DNA of 64,000 nt from Mycobacterium sp. 141 (GTDB lineage Bacteria; Actinomycetota; Actinomycetes; Mycobacteriales; Mycobacteriaceae), in the NCBI RefSeq assembly GCF_000382405.1, contig NZ_KB908257.1:342000-405999 (forward strand), given 5' to 3'. This document shows, piece after piece, positions 33,280 to 41,356 of the stretch. The translations under genes were made by a program, and so were the position numbers. The stretch's first letter is position 1. Each line of letters starts with the position of its first letter. The notes under the pieces were generated by a model. It ran no database searches, was not told the DNA's origin, and was given only the letters and a program-made list of their open reading frames with translations.

Positions 33280-33352
33280 TGCCCCCGGCAGGATTCGAAC
33301 CTGCGACACCGGCTTTAGGAGAGCCGTGCTCTATCCCCTGAGCTACGGGGGC
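33280..33352 (-). tRNA. tRNA-Arg (CCT anticodon)
   Basis: On the minus strand the 73-base sequence folds as a cloverleaf: acceptor arm GCCCCCG pairing with CGGGGGC, D-arm GCTCAGGGGATAGAGC, anticodon arm with loop CTCCTAA and anticodon CCT, T-arm GCAGGTTCGAATCCTGC, discriminator A. CCA is not encoded. This decodes AGG. It is the only RNA gene I identify in the window. Confidence 0.95.
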
Positions 33353-33904
33353 CGGAACCTACCGGAATAGGTGCAGACCAGAGGGACGACTCATGCTAGT
33401 CGGCCGATCGTGGACCGGTGGCATCGGGGCCGTCGGCGGCGGTGCCTGGTGGACGAGCGGCGCCTCGTGTGTGTACCAGGGGGCGGCTGTCGGAACGGGG
33501 CCTCATCAGCGGAGGTCGGAGCTTTGGGGGTTGGAGTGCGCGCCGGAGGTTTCGGTGCAAACCGGCGAGTCAGGGTCCGTTCCCGCCGCGATGTTGAGCG
33601 GCGCCCGATTTCTCGTCAATTCCGTTGGTGCAAAATATGTTTGGTTGTTTGCTATGAGCGTTTCAGGTCGGTGACGCGCCGGGAATAGTGGTCCGTGGGG
33701 CGAGTTCCTTGGTGTCGTCTCGGGCAGATTTGTGCGCGAGGTCCTTCATTAGTGGTCGAGATGTTCTGGCGGTAGAGACGAACTGCCCGTCGCGTCCTAA
33801 AATGGTTATGCCGCACCGGGACTGACACTGGCGGGTGACGTGCAACTACGCACGACCATCGACCTGCGGGAGACCGCGGAGTGAGCATGGCAGGAGGACC
33901 CGCA
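33353..33904. other. About 550 bases upstream of the stress protein gene, no gene seen
   Basis: Open frames here are short and have atypical composition (Gly/Trp or Arg-rich), so I reject them. The region is likely regulatory. A CGGGACTGACACTGGCGG element near 33817 has half of a DosR-type site, but the second half does not match. The AGGAGG ribosome-binding site of the universal stress protein gene lies at about 33892. Confidence 0.4.
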
Positions 33905-34819
33905 ATGTCCGAACACACACCCCGCCACGGAGTGGTGGTAGGAGTCGACGGATCGCCGTCGGCAACGGCGGCAGTGCGCTGGGCCGCGCAGGAGGCGGTG
34001 ATGCGCAATCTTCCACTGACTGTGGTCCATGCCGAGACAGCCCCGCCGGTGACGAGATCGATATTCGCCTGGCCTGCCGGCAGAATTCCCGAAGAGGTTC
34101 TCGAAATCGAGGAGAACCAGACGCATGCCATTGTCGCGGAGGCCGTGGCGGCTGCTGAGTCCGGCGCCGGTGTCGGTGGCGGATTGAAGATCGACAGTCA
34201 ACGGTACGTCGGATCACCGGTCGCGACGCTGGTCGAACTCTCCAAGGATTCGCACATGGTGGTGGTGGCATGTCGTGGTCGATCGGGACGGCATCGTCGT
34301 CTACTCGGTTCGGTCAGTGCGGGTTTGCTCCATCACGCGCATTGTCCTGTTGCGGTGGTCCACGACCTGAACCAGGCAGTGCAATCTGAGGACGCGCCGG
34401 TCCTCGTCGGAGTGGACGGTTCTCGCGCATCCGAGTTGGCGGTGTCGATCGCGTTCGAGGAGGCCTCGTGGCGAGATGTGGATTTGGTGGCGCTGCACGT
34501 ATGGAGTGATGCCGAAGTGTCGTCGATACCGAGCCTGGAATGGTCGGCACTGCAACGAGTGGCCGAGAAGAATCTGGCCGAGGCATTGGCGGGCCAGCAG
34601 GAGCGCTATCCGGACGTGAGCGTCGTCCGTCTCGTCGAATACGACAATCCCACCGTTCACCTGATCGAACGTGCAGAACAGGCCCAGCTGGTAGTGCTCG
34701 GGAGCCACGGCCGTGGCGGGTTCGCTGAAATGTTTCTCGGTTCGGTGAGTGCCAGGGTTGCGCAGGAGGCGCATGTTCCGGTGATTGTCGCTCGTAGCGA
34801 TGAGAGCAGACGGGGCTGA
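33905..34819 (+). CDS. Universal stress protein, two UspA domains
   Basis: 304-aa tandem Usp protein. Each domain begins with the V-V-G-V-D-G-S strand (GVVVGVDGSPSATAAV; PVLVGVDGSRASELAV) and ends with the ATP-binding G-x2-G-x9-G-(S/T) pattern, seen as GRSGRHRRLLGSVSAGLLHHAHCPVAVV and SHGRGGFAEMFLGSVSARV. Mycobacterial tandem Usp proteins bind ATP or cAMP and many belong to the dormancy (DosR) regulon. ATG 33905 is placed by the AGGAGG 7-10 bases upstream. The convergent neighbour is an Rv1733c-like membrane protein, which would fit a hypoxia-responsive cluster (inference). Confidence 0.9.
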   Translation: MSEHTPRHGVVVGVDGSPSATAAVRWAAQEAVMRNLPLTVVHAETAPPVTRSIFAWPAGRIPEEVLEIEENQTHAIVAEAVAAAESGAGVGGGLKIDSQRYVGSPVATLVELSKDSHMVVVACRGRSGRHRRLLGSVSAGLLHHAHCPVAVVHDLNQAVQSEDAPVLVGVDGSRASELAVSIAFEEASWRDVDLVALHVWSDAEVSSIPSLEWSALQRVAEKNLAEALAGQQERYPDVSVVRLVEYDNPTVHLIERAEQAQLVVLGSHGRGGFAEMFLGSVSARVAQEAHVPVIVARSDESRRG

Positions 34820-34864
34820 TGACGTGAGTGGTCGGCTAGCGCACCGGCAGCTGGTGTGGGTCAG

Positions 34865-35449
34865 TCAGCTGCGATTCGTCCGGCCGTTCTCCGCGAGTTC
34901 CTGCAGTTCACGGTCCCACTCGGCGTAGCGCCGCCGGTCGACCCGGTTGCGCACCACTGTCAGCACCGCAGCGCCGGTACTCGCGACAACCAGCCACGAC
35001 GAAATCGCGAGAGTAGCCGCATCAACAGCAGCGTCGCGGTCGGTGGGCGGAGCGACCGTCTGGTTGCCCGCGGCGTCGACCCAAATGGGTTCGCGGTCGC
35101 CCGGTTTCATATTCGTCGTTGTCTGGATGGTGTTGATGTGCTGCTGGCCGGCCCAGAGCCACTGGACGGGTGTCACAAAATCATCTTGATGGCGCTCTTT
35201 GTCCGGTGAGCTGTGGTCTGTTGCGACGGCGTCTATGTGGTGGCTGGTGAGCCGTTGGGCCGCGTACTCGTGCACACGACTGTCGTAAGTCGTCGTTCCC
35301 ATCGCGCCGGCAACCGGGACTGCAAGGAGTACGAGGATCAGGACAAGAAAGGCCGCAGCTGCCTCGATACGGTCGCTGGTACGGATCAACGCATTGCGGG
35401 TCGCCAGCCGGAGGATCCAGGTTCCGGGACTGAGCGTGAAGGTCTCCAT
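34865..35449 (-). CDS. Rv1733c-like two-helix membrane protein
   Basis: 194-aa protein: an amphipathic start METFTLSPGTWILRLATRNAL, helix 1 (about residues 33-52), an external loop of about 90 residues (DSRVHEYAAQRLTSHHIDAV and following), helix 2 (about 143-165), and a basic cytosolic tail RNRVDRRRYAEWDRELQELA. This topology and the tail match the Rv1733c family, a DosR-regulon latency antigen of M. tuberculosis with unknown function. A strong GAGGAGGGACC ribosome-binding site precedes the ATG. It is convergent with the universal stress protein gene. Confidence 0.85.
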   Translation of the reverse strand: METFTLSPGTWILRLATRNALIRTSDRIEAAAAFLVLILVLLAVPVAGAMGTTTYDSRVHEYAAQRLTSHHIDAVATDHSSPDKERHQDDFVTPVQWLWAGQQHINTIQTTTNMKPGDREPIWVDAAGNQTVAPPTDRDAAVDAATLAISSWLVVASTGAAVLTVVRNRVDRRRYAEWDRELQELAENGRTNRS

Positions 35450-35657
35450 GGTCCCTCCTCGTGTACCTTGTCGGCAGCTGCCCGACACCATCCACGTTCC
35501 CGCAATCAGCTGTGGGATTACAGAGTCCAAAGTCCTGCCTTTCTGGACAGTCCGTTACCGTCGCGCGAATTCCGGTGGGCGCTAATGTGGTTGATGCTGG
35601 GCTTCGATCCGATGCGCAGGCAGGGCAGTAGATTTGAGCAGCAAACGGGCATTGGCG

Positions 35658-36203
35658 ATGACAGATGACATCCTGACCGATACACAGATCGCCGCGATGA
35701 CAGGGGCTCAGCGGCGGGAGCTGATCCAGCGCCTCGAACGCCCCCTCGAGGAGTTGAGACCGCGACGATTACCGGCCAGGCTGAAACAAGCTCATCTGGG
35801 TCTGATGACCGGCGGCGTGGTCTTCATGATCCCGTGGATCGTCTATCTGTCGGTGACATTGCCGCAGAACTACACCGTCCGAGACTGGCCGTTGACGTGG
35901 GTGGGCTTCGACAGCCTGCTGGTGGTGTTCATGGCGGCGACGGCCATCCTCACCTGGATGCACCGCCAAATCCTGGTATTTCCGGCCTTCACCACCGGCA
36001 TTCTGCTGCTGTGTGACGCGTGGTTCGACGTCACCACAGCCGGCCCCGGTGATCTGTTCGCGTCGGTGCTCACGGGGGTGTTGGGAGGTGCGCTCGCTGT
36101 GGTTCTCATCGCCGGATCCTTGAGCCTGGTGCGAGTGAATGCCCGACGGCTGTGGATGCTCGACCACGGCCAGCCCTTGTGGCGGCTCCCGCTGTTCTCC
36201 TGA
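35658..36203 (+). CDS. Four-helix membrane protein, unknown function
   Basis: 181-aa protein with a hydrophilic N-terminus (TDTQIAAMTGAQRRELIQRL) and four hydrophobic helices (about residues 46-68, 80-98, 103-120 and 132-154). The MTGAQRRELIQRLERPLEEL segment resembles a short coiled helix. I recognise no named family. It is divergent from the Rv1733c-like gene, with 208 bases between starts. ATG 35658 is preferred over TTG 35634; both are in frame. Could be a stress-linked membrane protein given its neighbours. Confidence 0.75.
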   Translation: MTDDILTDTQIAAMTGAQRRELIQRLERPLEELRPRRLPARLKQAHLGLMTGGVVFMIPWIVYLSVTLPQNYTVRDWPLTWVGFDSLLVVFMAATAILTWMHRQILVFPAFTTGILLLCDAWFDVTTAGPGDLFASVLTGVLGGALAVVLIAGSLSLVRVNARRLWMLDHGQPLWRLPLFS

Positions 36204-36214
36204 TCGGTGTATAG

Positions 36215-36364
36215 ACAGCCGTCGACCAGTGGATTGCGCCGGCAGCTCGTGCGGCCGGGACGGCGTTGTTGGTGTCGATCCTGGTCGGGCTCGCGGTCCT
36301 GTCGCTGGGCGCGCTGGTATACGGCTTCCGTCGGCGCGCCGAACTCACCTCAGCACGGCGATGA
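36215..36364 (+). pseudogene. Membrane protein C-terminal fragment
   Basis: A frame without a plausible start (preceded by TAG at 36212-36214) encodes VDQWIAPAARAAGTALLVSI followed by a hydrophobic stretch VGLAVLSLGALVYGF, an RRRAEL turn and a stop at 36362-36364. This is the arrangement of the last helix and cytosolic tail of a membrane protein, so it may be a relic. Family not identified. It overlaps the stop of the LLM oxidoreductase gene on the opposite strand by 20 bases. Confidence 0.35.
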
Positions 36365-37160
36365 CCTTCGCGAACTGTTCGGTGTGGTTGGGCGGCCCGA
36401 TGAAGTAGCTGACGCCGTAGGTCTCGCGCAGCTCACGCAGTCGGTCGGCGATCGCGGTGATCGATCCGGACAGCACACCCGGGTGCCGCAGCAGCTGCTC
36501 ATCGGTGAGATCGGGCAGGAATCGGCGGGGGACGGTCAGATCGGGCTGCTCCGATCCGGCCGTGGGCATGGCGGTGATCGCGATGTTGAGTTCCAGGTCG
36601 TCGAAGCGTGGTCCTGCCGCGTTGCGCAGGAATGTGATTCGTTCCTTGAGGGGGTCTCCGTCGACATGGGAACCACCTGTCAGGCCGATGATGTCGGCGG
36701 TCTCGGCGGCGACCGTCAGCAACCGGTCGCCGTTGCCGGCGATGAGAATTGGCACATCGGGCACATGCTCGGACACATACGTCGTCATATGTCGCAGGTA
36801 GTCGATGCGTTCCCGGGCGCTGGGAAATGGCAACTCGGCAGCCTCGAATTCCTCGCGGACATATCCGGCACCGAACCCGGCATCGAACCGCCCACCGGAC
36901 AGATCGCGCAGCGCCTCGATGTCGCGGGCCAGCAATGCCGGCTTGTAGAAGCAGGCGTTGAACACGAAGGTGCCCAGCCGCAGTTTGCTCGTCGCGTTGG
37001 CGGCGGTCATCAAGGTGGGGAACGGCGCGGGCGCACCCAGGTGGTCGGGCACATTCAGAATGTCGAAGCCCTGATCCTCGGCGCGGCGGGCGAAATCGGC
37101 GACTTGGGCGTGGGTTTTCGCGGTGCGTAGGCCGACGCCAAAGCGGAAGTTGCGGGTCAC
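36345..37160 (-). CDS. LLM-class F420-dependent oxidoreductase
   Basis: 271-aa luciferase-like TIM-barrel enzyme of the F420-dependent group (TIGR03621-type). Features: NFRFGVGLRTAKTHAQVADF start, LRLGTFVFNACFYKPALLAR with the conserved non-prolyl cis-type region, LSGGRFDAGFGAGYVREEFE, PILIAGNGDRLLTVAAETAD, and ISxITAIADRLRELRETYGVSYFI. Substrate unknown. GTG 37158-37160 is set by the conserved N-terminus; the in-frame TTG at 37181 is less likely. It lies between the dormancy-like cluster and mntH and is probably transcribed on its own. Confidence 0.9.
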   Translation of the reverse strand: MTRNFRFGVGLRTAKTHAQVADFARRAEDQGFDILNVPDHLGAPAPFPTLMTAANATSKLRLGTFVFNACFYKPALLARDIEALRDLSGGRFDAGFGAGYVREEFEAAELPFPSARERIDYLRHMTTYVSEHVPDVPILIAGNGDRLLTVAAETADIIGLTGGSHVDGDPLKERITFLRNAAGPRFDDLELNIAITAMPTAGSEQPDLTVPRRFLPDLTDEQLLRHPGVLSGSITAIADRLRELRETYGVSYFIGPPNHTEQFAKVIAVLR

Positions 37161-37214
37161 AGGCGCGAGGGTAGCCGCCAATTCCGCGCCGTAGGCGAAC
37201 TACGCGTGCGGTAT

Positions 37215-38444
37215 TCAGCCTGTGACGGTGAGGTAGATCAGGACCACGTTCAGTGCCGTAATGGTTGCCGCAACCACCCAGCCCAGTGCGGTGGTCACTC
37301 GGTGGTTGGCGTCCTCGCCCATGAGTGTCCTGCTGCTGGTGAAGCGGACCAGCGGGATCAGCGCGAACGGTATCCCGAACGACAGCACCACCTGTGAAAG
37401 CACCAGCGTGCGGCTGGGGTCGACGCCGATGGCCAGCACGGCCAGTGCGGGGACGAGCGTGATCAGCCGCCGCAGGAGCAGCGGATAACTGCGTCGCAGC
37501 AGGCCGTGCATGATCATCGAACCCGCATAAGCTCCGACCGATGTCGAGGCGAGGCCAGAGGCGAGCAGCCCGATCGCGAACAGCAGCGCGACCGTCGGGC
37601 CCAGCGCGTCCTGGACTGCGGCATGGGCGCCCTCGATCGAATCGGTGTCGTTGCGTCCCTGCAGGTTGGTCGCGGCGACCAACAGCATGGCGAGGTTCAC
37701 CGCGCCGGCCACCACCATGGCCAGTCCGACGTCGAACCGGGTCATGCGCAGCAGCAGGCGCCGGCGTTCACCGGCCTCGGGGTGTCCGTGCCGGTCGCGG
37801 GCCAAGCCGGAGTGCAGGTAGACGGCGTGAGGCATGACCGTCGCACCCAGCATTGCAGTGGCCAGCAGGAGACTGTCGACGCCGTGGAAGCGCGGGATCA
37901 GCCCGTCGGCGACCGCCTCCGGCGGAGGCGTTTCGACGAACAGGCTGGTCAGAAATCCGATCGCGATGATCAGCAGCATGCCGGTGATGACCCGCTCGAA
38001 CATCCGCTGTCCGCGTCGGTCCTGCACCGCCAGGAGAAGCAGGGACACCATGCCGGTGACCACACCGCCGATCAGAAGCGGCAGCTTGAACAGCAGTTGC
38101 AGGGCGATCGCTCCACCCACGACCTCGGCGATATCGGTTGCCACGGCAACCAATTCGGCCTGTAGCCAGTAGCCGATCCGCCCGCGGTTATTGGTGTGGT
38201 CCGCGACGATCTCGGGCAGTGAGCGGCCGGTGACCAGTCCGAGTTTGGCCGACAGATACTGCACCAATGCGGCCATGACATTGGCCAGGACAATCACCCA
38301 TACCAGCAGGAAGCCGAACTGCGACCCGGCGCTGATGTTGGCCGCGACATTGCCCGGGTCCACGTAGGCGATCGCGGCGACGAACGCCGGCCCCAGCAGC
38401 AACCAACTCGATCGTTTACGCGCCGTGGTGTTCTGCAGCAACAA
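37215..38444 (-). CDS. mntH: Nramp manganese transporter MntH
   Basis: 409-aa proton-coupled divalent metal transporter. The family motifs are intact: DPGN in helix 1 (YVDPGNVAANI), the conserved MPH of helix 6 (ATVMPHAVYLHSG), and the transport signature GLLASGLASTSVGAYAGSMIMHGLL. About eleven hydrophobic helices. The TTAGGTTAACCGAA dyad 38 bases upstream of the start looks like a DtxR/MntR-type operator, so expression is probably manganese-repressed. The position fits M. tuberculosis mntH (Rv0924c). Confidence 0.94.
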   Translation of the reverse strand: MLLQNTTARKRSSWLLLGPAFVAAIAYVDPGNVAANISAGSQFGFLLVWVIVLANVMAALVQYLSAKLGLVTGRSLPEIVADHTNNRGRIGYWLQAELVAVATDIAEVVGGAIALQLLFKLPLLIGGVVTGMVSLLLLAVQDRRGQRMFERVITGMLLIIAIGFLTSLFVETPPPEAVADGLIPRFHGVDSLLLATAMLGATVMPHAVYLHSGLARDRHGHPEAGERRRLLLRMTRFDVGLAMVVAGAVNLAMLLVAATNLQGRNDTDSIEGAHAAVQDALGPTVALLFAIGLLASGLASTSVGAYAGSMIMHGLLRRSYPLLLRRLITLVPALAVLAIGVDPSRTLVLSQVVLSFGIPFALIPLVRFTSSRTLMGEDANHRVTTALGWVVAATITALNVVLIYLTVTG

Positions 38445-38481
38445 GTAACCAGCTCCTGATCCGGTGATGCGAATACAAAAG

Positions 38482-38495
38482 TTAGGTTAACCGAA
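38482..38495 (-). promoter_or_regulatory. Candidate MntR box of mntH
   Basis: TTAGGTTAACCGAA is a 14-base dyad with 12 of 14 symmetric positions, built on GGTTAACC, and matches the TTAGG-N4-CCTAA-type half-sites of DtxR/MntR-family regulators. It lies 38-51 bases upstream of the mntH start codon in otherwise GC-rich DNA. Confidence 0.6.
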
Positions 38496-38545
38496 ATCTG
38501 TCGGATGACACGATCCGACGCGCGTGGTCGTGATCACCGTGCCTG

Positions 38546-38785
38546 TCACCACACGATGGGGAAGCCGCCAAGGCCGATGCCCCAGCCCCAGCCCCAGCCT
38601 GGCGAGCCGCTTATCGGTGCCGGCGTGGTGACAATCTGGGTGCTGCCATTGGTTTGGCATAGCGTGGTGTTGGGCCCCGTGTTCGTACATTGCGGGGCCG
38701 CATCCGCTGGTGCGGCGGTCAGCATCGCAATGCTGACGCCCGTAGTTGCTAGAAGCGCTCCGAGGTATCGCGCATACCCGCTCAT
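38546..38785 (-). CDS. Small secreted protein with signal peptide
   Basis: 79-aa exported protein: signal sequence SGYARYLGALLATTGVSIAM ending in the cleavage-type ADA-AP, then APQCTNTGPNTTLCQTNGST with two Cys that could form a disulphide, a PAPISGSP stretch and a Gly/Trp-rich C-terminus ending in Trp. Mycobacteria carry several such small CxNTGPNxxxCxT proteins of unknown role. ATG 38783-38785 was chosen over an ATG 24 bases upstream because it starts the signal sequence. Confidence 0.75.
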   Translation of the reverse strand: MSGYARYLGALLATTGVSIAMLTAAPADAAPQCTNTGPNTTLCQTNGSTQIVTTPAPISGSPGWGWGWGIGLGGFPIVW

Positions 38786-38985
38786 GACCTGCTCCGATCG
38801 GTGAGTCAAGGGTACGCCGCAGCAAGTGGCCGCGGCTAAGACGCACCCGGGCCGCCCAATGGGCTAGCGGATACAGGCCGAGCATGCCCCGCGATGAGGC
38901 CTATCTCGCCGAGCGGGCCAAACTACCGCCGGGCTGACGATTTCGGGCGCACAATTGAGGTGTTCGTCCGACCATGGGAGCCGCC

Positions 38986-39456
38986 ATGAACGATCAGCCC
39001 TACGACCTTTTCGGTGATGTCTTTCGGCGGTATTTCAGACGTTCGGTCGATGTGTACCCGCACACCGGGCGGGCACTGGTCCATCGGCTGCTCACATCGA
39101 CTGACGAGGTGCAGGACCGGTTGGCCGAAGCGCAACACGCAGCAGTGGTGTGGAGCAGGACAGAGGCAGGCCACGCCGACATCCACTCAGAGCTGTTCAT
39201 GATCACCCAGTGCGGGCTGATGTATGCGGCCAGCTTCGACGCCGCCGGTCAGCGCATGTACTACCTGGCCACTCCTTCGGCATTGTTCGACGTGTTCGTC
39301 GACCAGATCGACGGTGCGGTGCCGCAGTCCGCAGCAGTGGTCGCGGTTGATCGGCGGTGCAGTCACGATCTCGCCGCAGCCCATCCGATGGACGCCGCAT
39401 TGCGCCGGATCCTGGACGAGCACGAGGCGCTGCGGGTCGACGTCCTAGCTGCCTAG
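38986..39456 (+). CDS. Hypothetical soluble protein
   Basis: 156-aa acidic soluble protein with no signal peptide or membrane span. It begins NDQPYDLFGDVFRRYFRRSV and has a mixed alpha/beta pattern with DFVDQIDGAVPQSAAVVAVD-like strands; ends ILDEHEALRVDVLAA. Family not recognised. The start could also be ATG 38974, 12 bases upstream. Codon bias (GC-rich third positions) is like that of neighbouring genes, supporting coding. It is followed by a 15-base tandem duplication and the convergent ku gene. Confidence 0.65.
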   Translation: MNDQPYDLFGDVFRRYFRRSVDVYPHTGRALVHRLLTSTDEVQDRLAEAQHAAVVWSRTEAGHADIHSELFMITQCGLMYAASFDAAGQRMYYLATPSALFDVFVDQIDGAVPQSAAVVAVDRRCSHDLAAAHPMDAALRRILDEHEALRVDVLAA

Positions 39457-39480
39457 AGCTGATTAGCCTAGAGCTGATTA
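39452..39480. repeat. 15-base tandem duplication CCTAGAGCTGATTA
   Basis: CCTAGAGCTGATTA occurs at 39452-39465 and 39467-39480. The first copy overlaps the stop codon (TAG) of the hypothetical gene. The A/T-rich composition stands out in this locally GC-rich interval between convergent genes. Confidence 0.7.
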
Positions 39481-39516
39481 ATCGCCCACCCGCGCCAGAT
39501 CAGCCGGCCACCTTAC

Positions 39517-40419
39517 TTACTTCTTCGGAGCGGCCTTTTTCGCTGGAGCCTTCTTGGCCGGAGCTTTTTTCGCGGGCACTTTCTTGGCGGGCTTGGCCTC
39601 CTCGTCGGAGTCCTTGTCCGAGCCATCACCCTTGCGGGCCTTAACCGAGGCTTCGAGTTTGGCGAGCAGGTCTGAGACGTCTTCGGTCTCGTCGAGTTCG
39701 GCGGGTTGCTCCTCGACCGAGAACGCCTCGCCGCCTTCGAGTTTCGCCTGCACCAGTTCGTAGAGCTCGGCCTGGTAGTCATCGCGGAACTGCTCCGGGT
39801 GAAAGTCGTCGGTCATCGACTGCACCACCTGGCCGGCCATCTTGAGTTCGGCCGGCTTGATCTCGACTTCTTTGTCCAGCACCGGGAAATCGGGATCGCG
39901 GATCTCGTCGGGCCACAGCAGCGTGTGGATCAGCATCACGTTGCGCTTGGAAAAATCCTTGACCCGCAACGCCGCGAGCCGGGTCTTGTTACGCAGCGAG
40001 AAGTGCACGATGGCCACGCGGTCGGTGTCGGCGAGCGTTCTGGCCAGCAGCACGTACGACTTGGACGACTTGGAGTCAGGCTCAAGGAAATAGCTCTTGT
40101 CGTACATCAGCGGATCGAGCTGATCGGCCGGAATGAACTCCACCACCTCGATCTCTCGGCTGCGCTCCTCGGGCAGGGTGGCGATGTCCTCGTCGGTGAT
40201 CACCACCATCTGGCCGTCGTCGGATTCATAGGCCTTGTTGATGTCCCGGAACTCGACGACCTCGCCGCACACCTCGCATACCCGTTTGTATCGGATGCGC
40301 CCGTTGTCCTTGGCGTGCACCTGATGGAACTTGATGTCGTGGTCCTCGGTCGCGCTGTAGACCTTGACCGGCACGTTCACCAGGCCGAAGGCGATCGAAC
40401 CCTTCCAGATGGATCGCAT
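39517..40419 (-). CDS. ku: Ku end-binding protein
   Basis: 300-aa bacterial Ku, the DNA end-binding protein of non-homologous end joining. The Ku core is recognisable: MRSIWKGSIAFGLVNVPVKV start, FHQVHAKDNGRIRYKRVCEVCGE, and PVLDKEVEIKPAELKMAGQV. The C-terminus is a Lys/Ala-Pro tail repeating PAKKAPAKK, about 30 residues, longer than the 273-aa M. tuberculosis protein; such tails bind DNA and are known from M. smegmatis. Ku homodimers recruit LigD, encoded 8 kb away, not next door as in M. tuberculosis (recalled). ATG 40417-40419 fits the domain. Confidence 0.94.
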   Translation of the reverse strand: MRSIWKGSIAFGLVNVPVKVYSATEDHDIKFHQVHAKDNGRIRYKRVCEVCGEVVEFRDINKAYESDDGQMVVITDEDIATLPEERSREIEVVEFIPADQLDPLMYDKSYFLEPDSKSSKSYVLLARTLADTDRVAIVHFSLRNKTRLAALRVKDFSKRNVMLIHTLLWPDEIRDPDFPVLDKEVEIKPAELKMAGQVVQSMTDDFHPEQFRDDYQAELYELVQAKLEGGEAFSVEEQPAELDETEDVSDLLAKLEASVKARKGDGSDKDSDEEAKPAKKVPAKKAPAKKAPAKKAAPKK

Positions 40420-40441
40420 TTGCCCAGTATGGCGCACACCT

Positions 40442-41356
40442 CTAGCCGAAACGGCTCAACGCTTCGCGATCGGGCAGATCGGCGCCTGCCCGGGCGACCG
40501 TCCAGGCCGACGCCCGCGCGGCTCTGGAGACGGCCTCTTCCAGCGCGTCGCAGCTGATCGCGCGCAGGTCGCGGCGTTTGGCGGCGCCCAGCATTCTCTG
40601 CTCCCACAGGGCATCGATCAACCCGGCCATGAACGCGTCACCAGCCCCTACGGTGTCCACCACCTGGACCGGTCGTGCGGGCACCCGCACCATGCCCGCG
40701 GCGCACAACGCGAACGCGCCGTCCGAGCCCACGGTCACTGCGACGATCGAGGGCCCCATGGCCAGCCAGGTGCGCGCGAGCTGCTCGGGGGAGCTCCGCT
40801 TGTCGATCCAACGCAGATCCTCATCGCTGACCTTGACGATGTCGGCGTGTTCCACGAGGCGTTCGATACGGCCACGGGCCGCGTCCTCGTCGGTGATCAA
40901 CATCGGACGCACATTCGGATCGAATGTGATGGTGGCCGAGAGATGGTAGGCATCGAGCAGCGCTGCGACCGCCCGGCATCCGGGCTCGAGCACTGCGGCG
41001 ATGGACCCGGTGTGCGCCACCAGCGGCGGACCCACCTCAGGTGTGCCGGAGAGTTGCCACTCCAGGTCGAAGGTGTAGCGCGGCGAGCCGTTCTTCAAGG
41101 TGACTTGCGCCGTCGGAGTGCGTTTCGCCGTCATGCTGCCCGAAACAAGTGACACCCCTACGGCTTTGGCATAGTCGGCAATGTGCCTGCCGTGCACGTC
41201 GTCGGCGATGTGGGTGAGGAAGTCGACGTCACGACCCAGCCTCGCCAGGCCGAGCGCCACGTTGAACGGGCTGCCGCCGACGTGTTCGCTGGTGATGGCG
41301 CCGCCCCGCTTGACGATATCGACCAGTGCCTCACCGATGACCAATGCCCGGTTCAT
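40442..41356 (-). CDS. PfkB-family sugar kinase (fructokinase-like)
   Basis: 304-aa ribokinase-family kinase. It starts NRALVIGEALVDIVKRGG and carries the GG-hinge EHVGGSPFNVALGLARLG (PfkB signature 1) and the C-terminal DTVGAGDAFMAGLIDAL motif with the catalytic Asp. The ATG overlaps the stop of the polyol dehydrogenase (ATGA), so both are one transcript on the minus strand. As mannitol or sorbitol is oxidised to fructose, phosphorylation to fructose-6-phosphate would be the natural role, but ribose or another ketose cannot be excluded. Confidence 0.9.
   Translation of the reverse strand: MNRALVIGEALVDIVKRGGAITSEHVGGSPFNVALGLARLGRDVDFLTHIADDVHGRHIADYAKAVGVSLVSGSMTAKRTPTAQVTLKNGSPRYTFDLEWQLSGTPEVGPPLVAHTGSIAAVLEPGCRAVAALLDAYHLSATITFDPNVRPMLITDEDAARGRIERLVEHADIVKVSDEDLRWIDKRSSPEQLARTWLAMGPSIVAVTVGSDGAFALCAAGMVRVPARPVQVVDTVGAGDAFMAGLIDALWEQRMLGAAKRRDLRAISCDALEEAVSRAARASAWTVARAGADLPDREALSRFG

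Noticed and set aside
33393..33674. 93-codon plus-strand frame after tRNA-Arg
   Set aside because: Gly/Trp/Ser-rich, no recognisable fold and no ribosome-binding site; probably non-coding.
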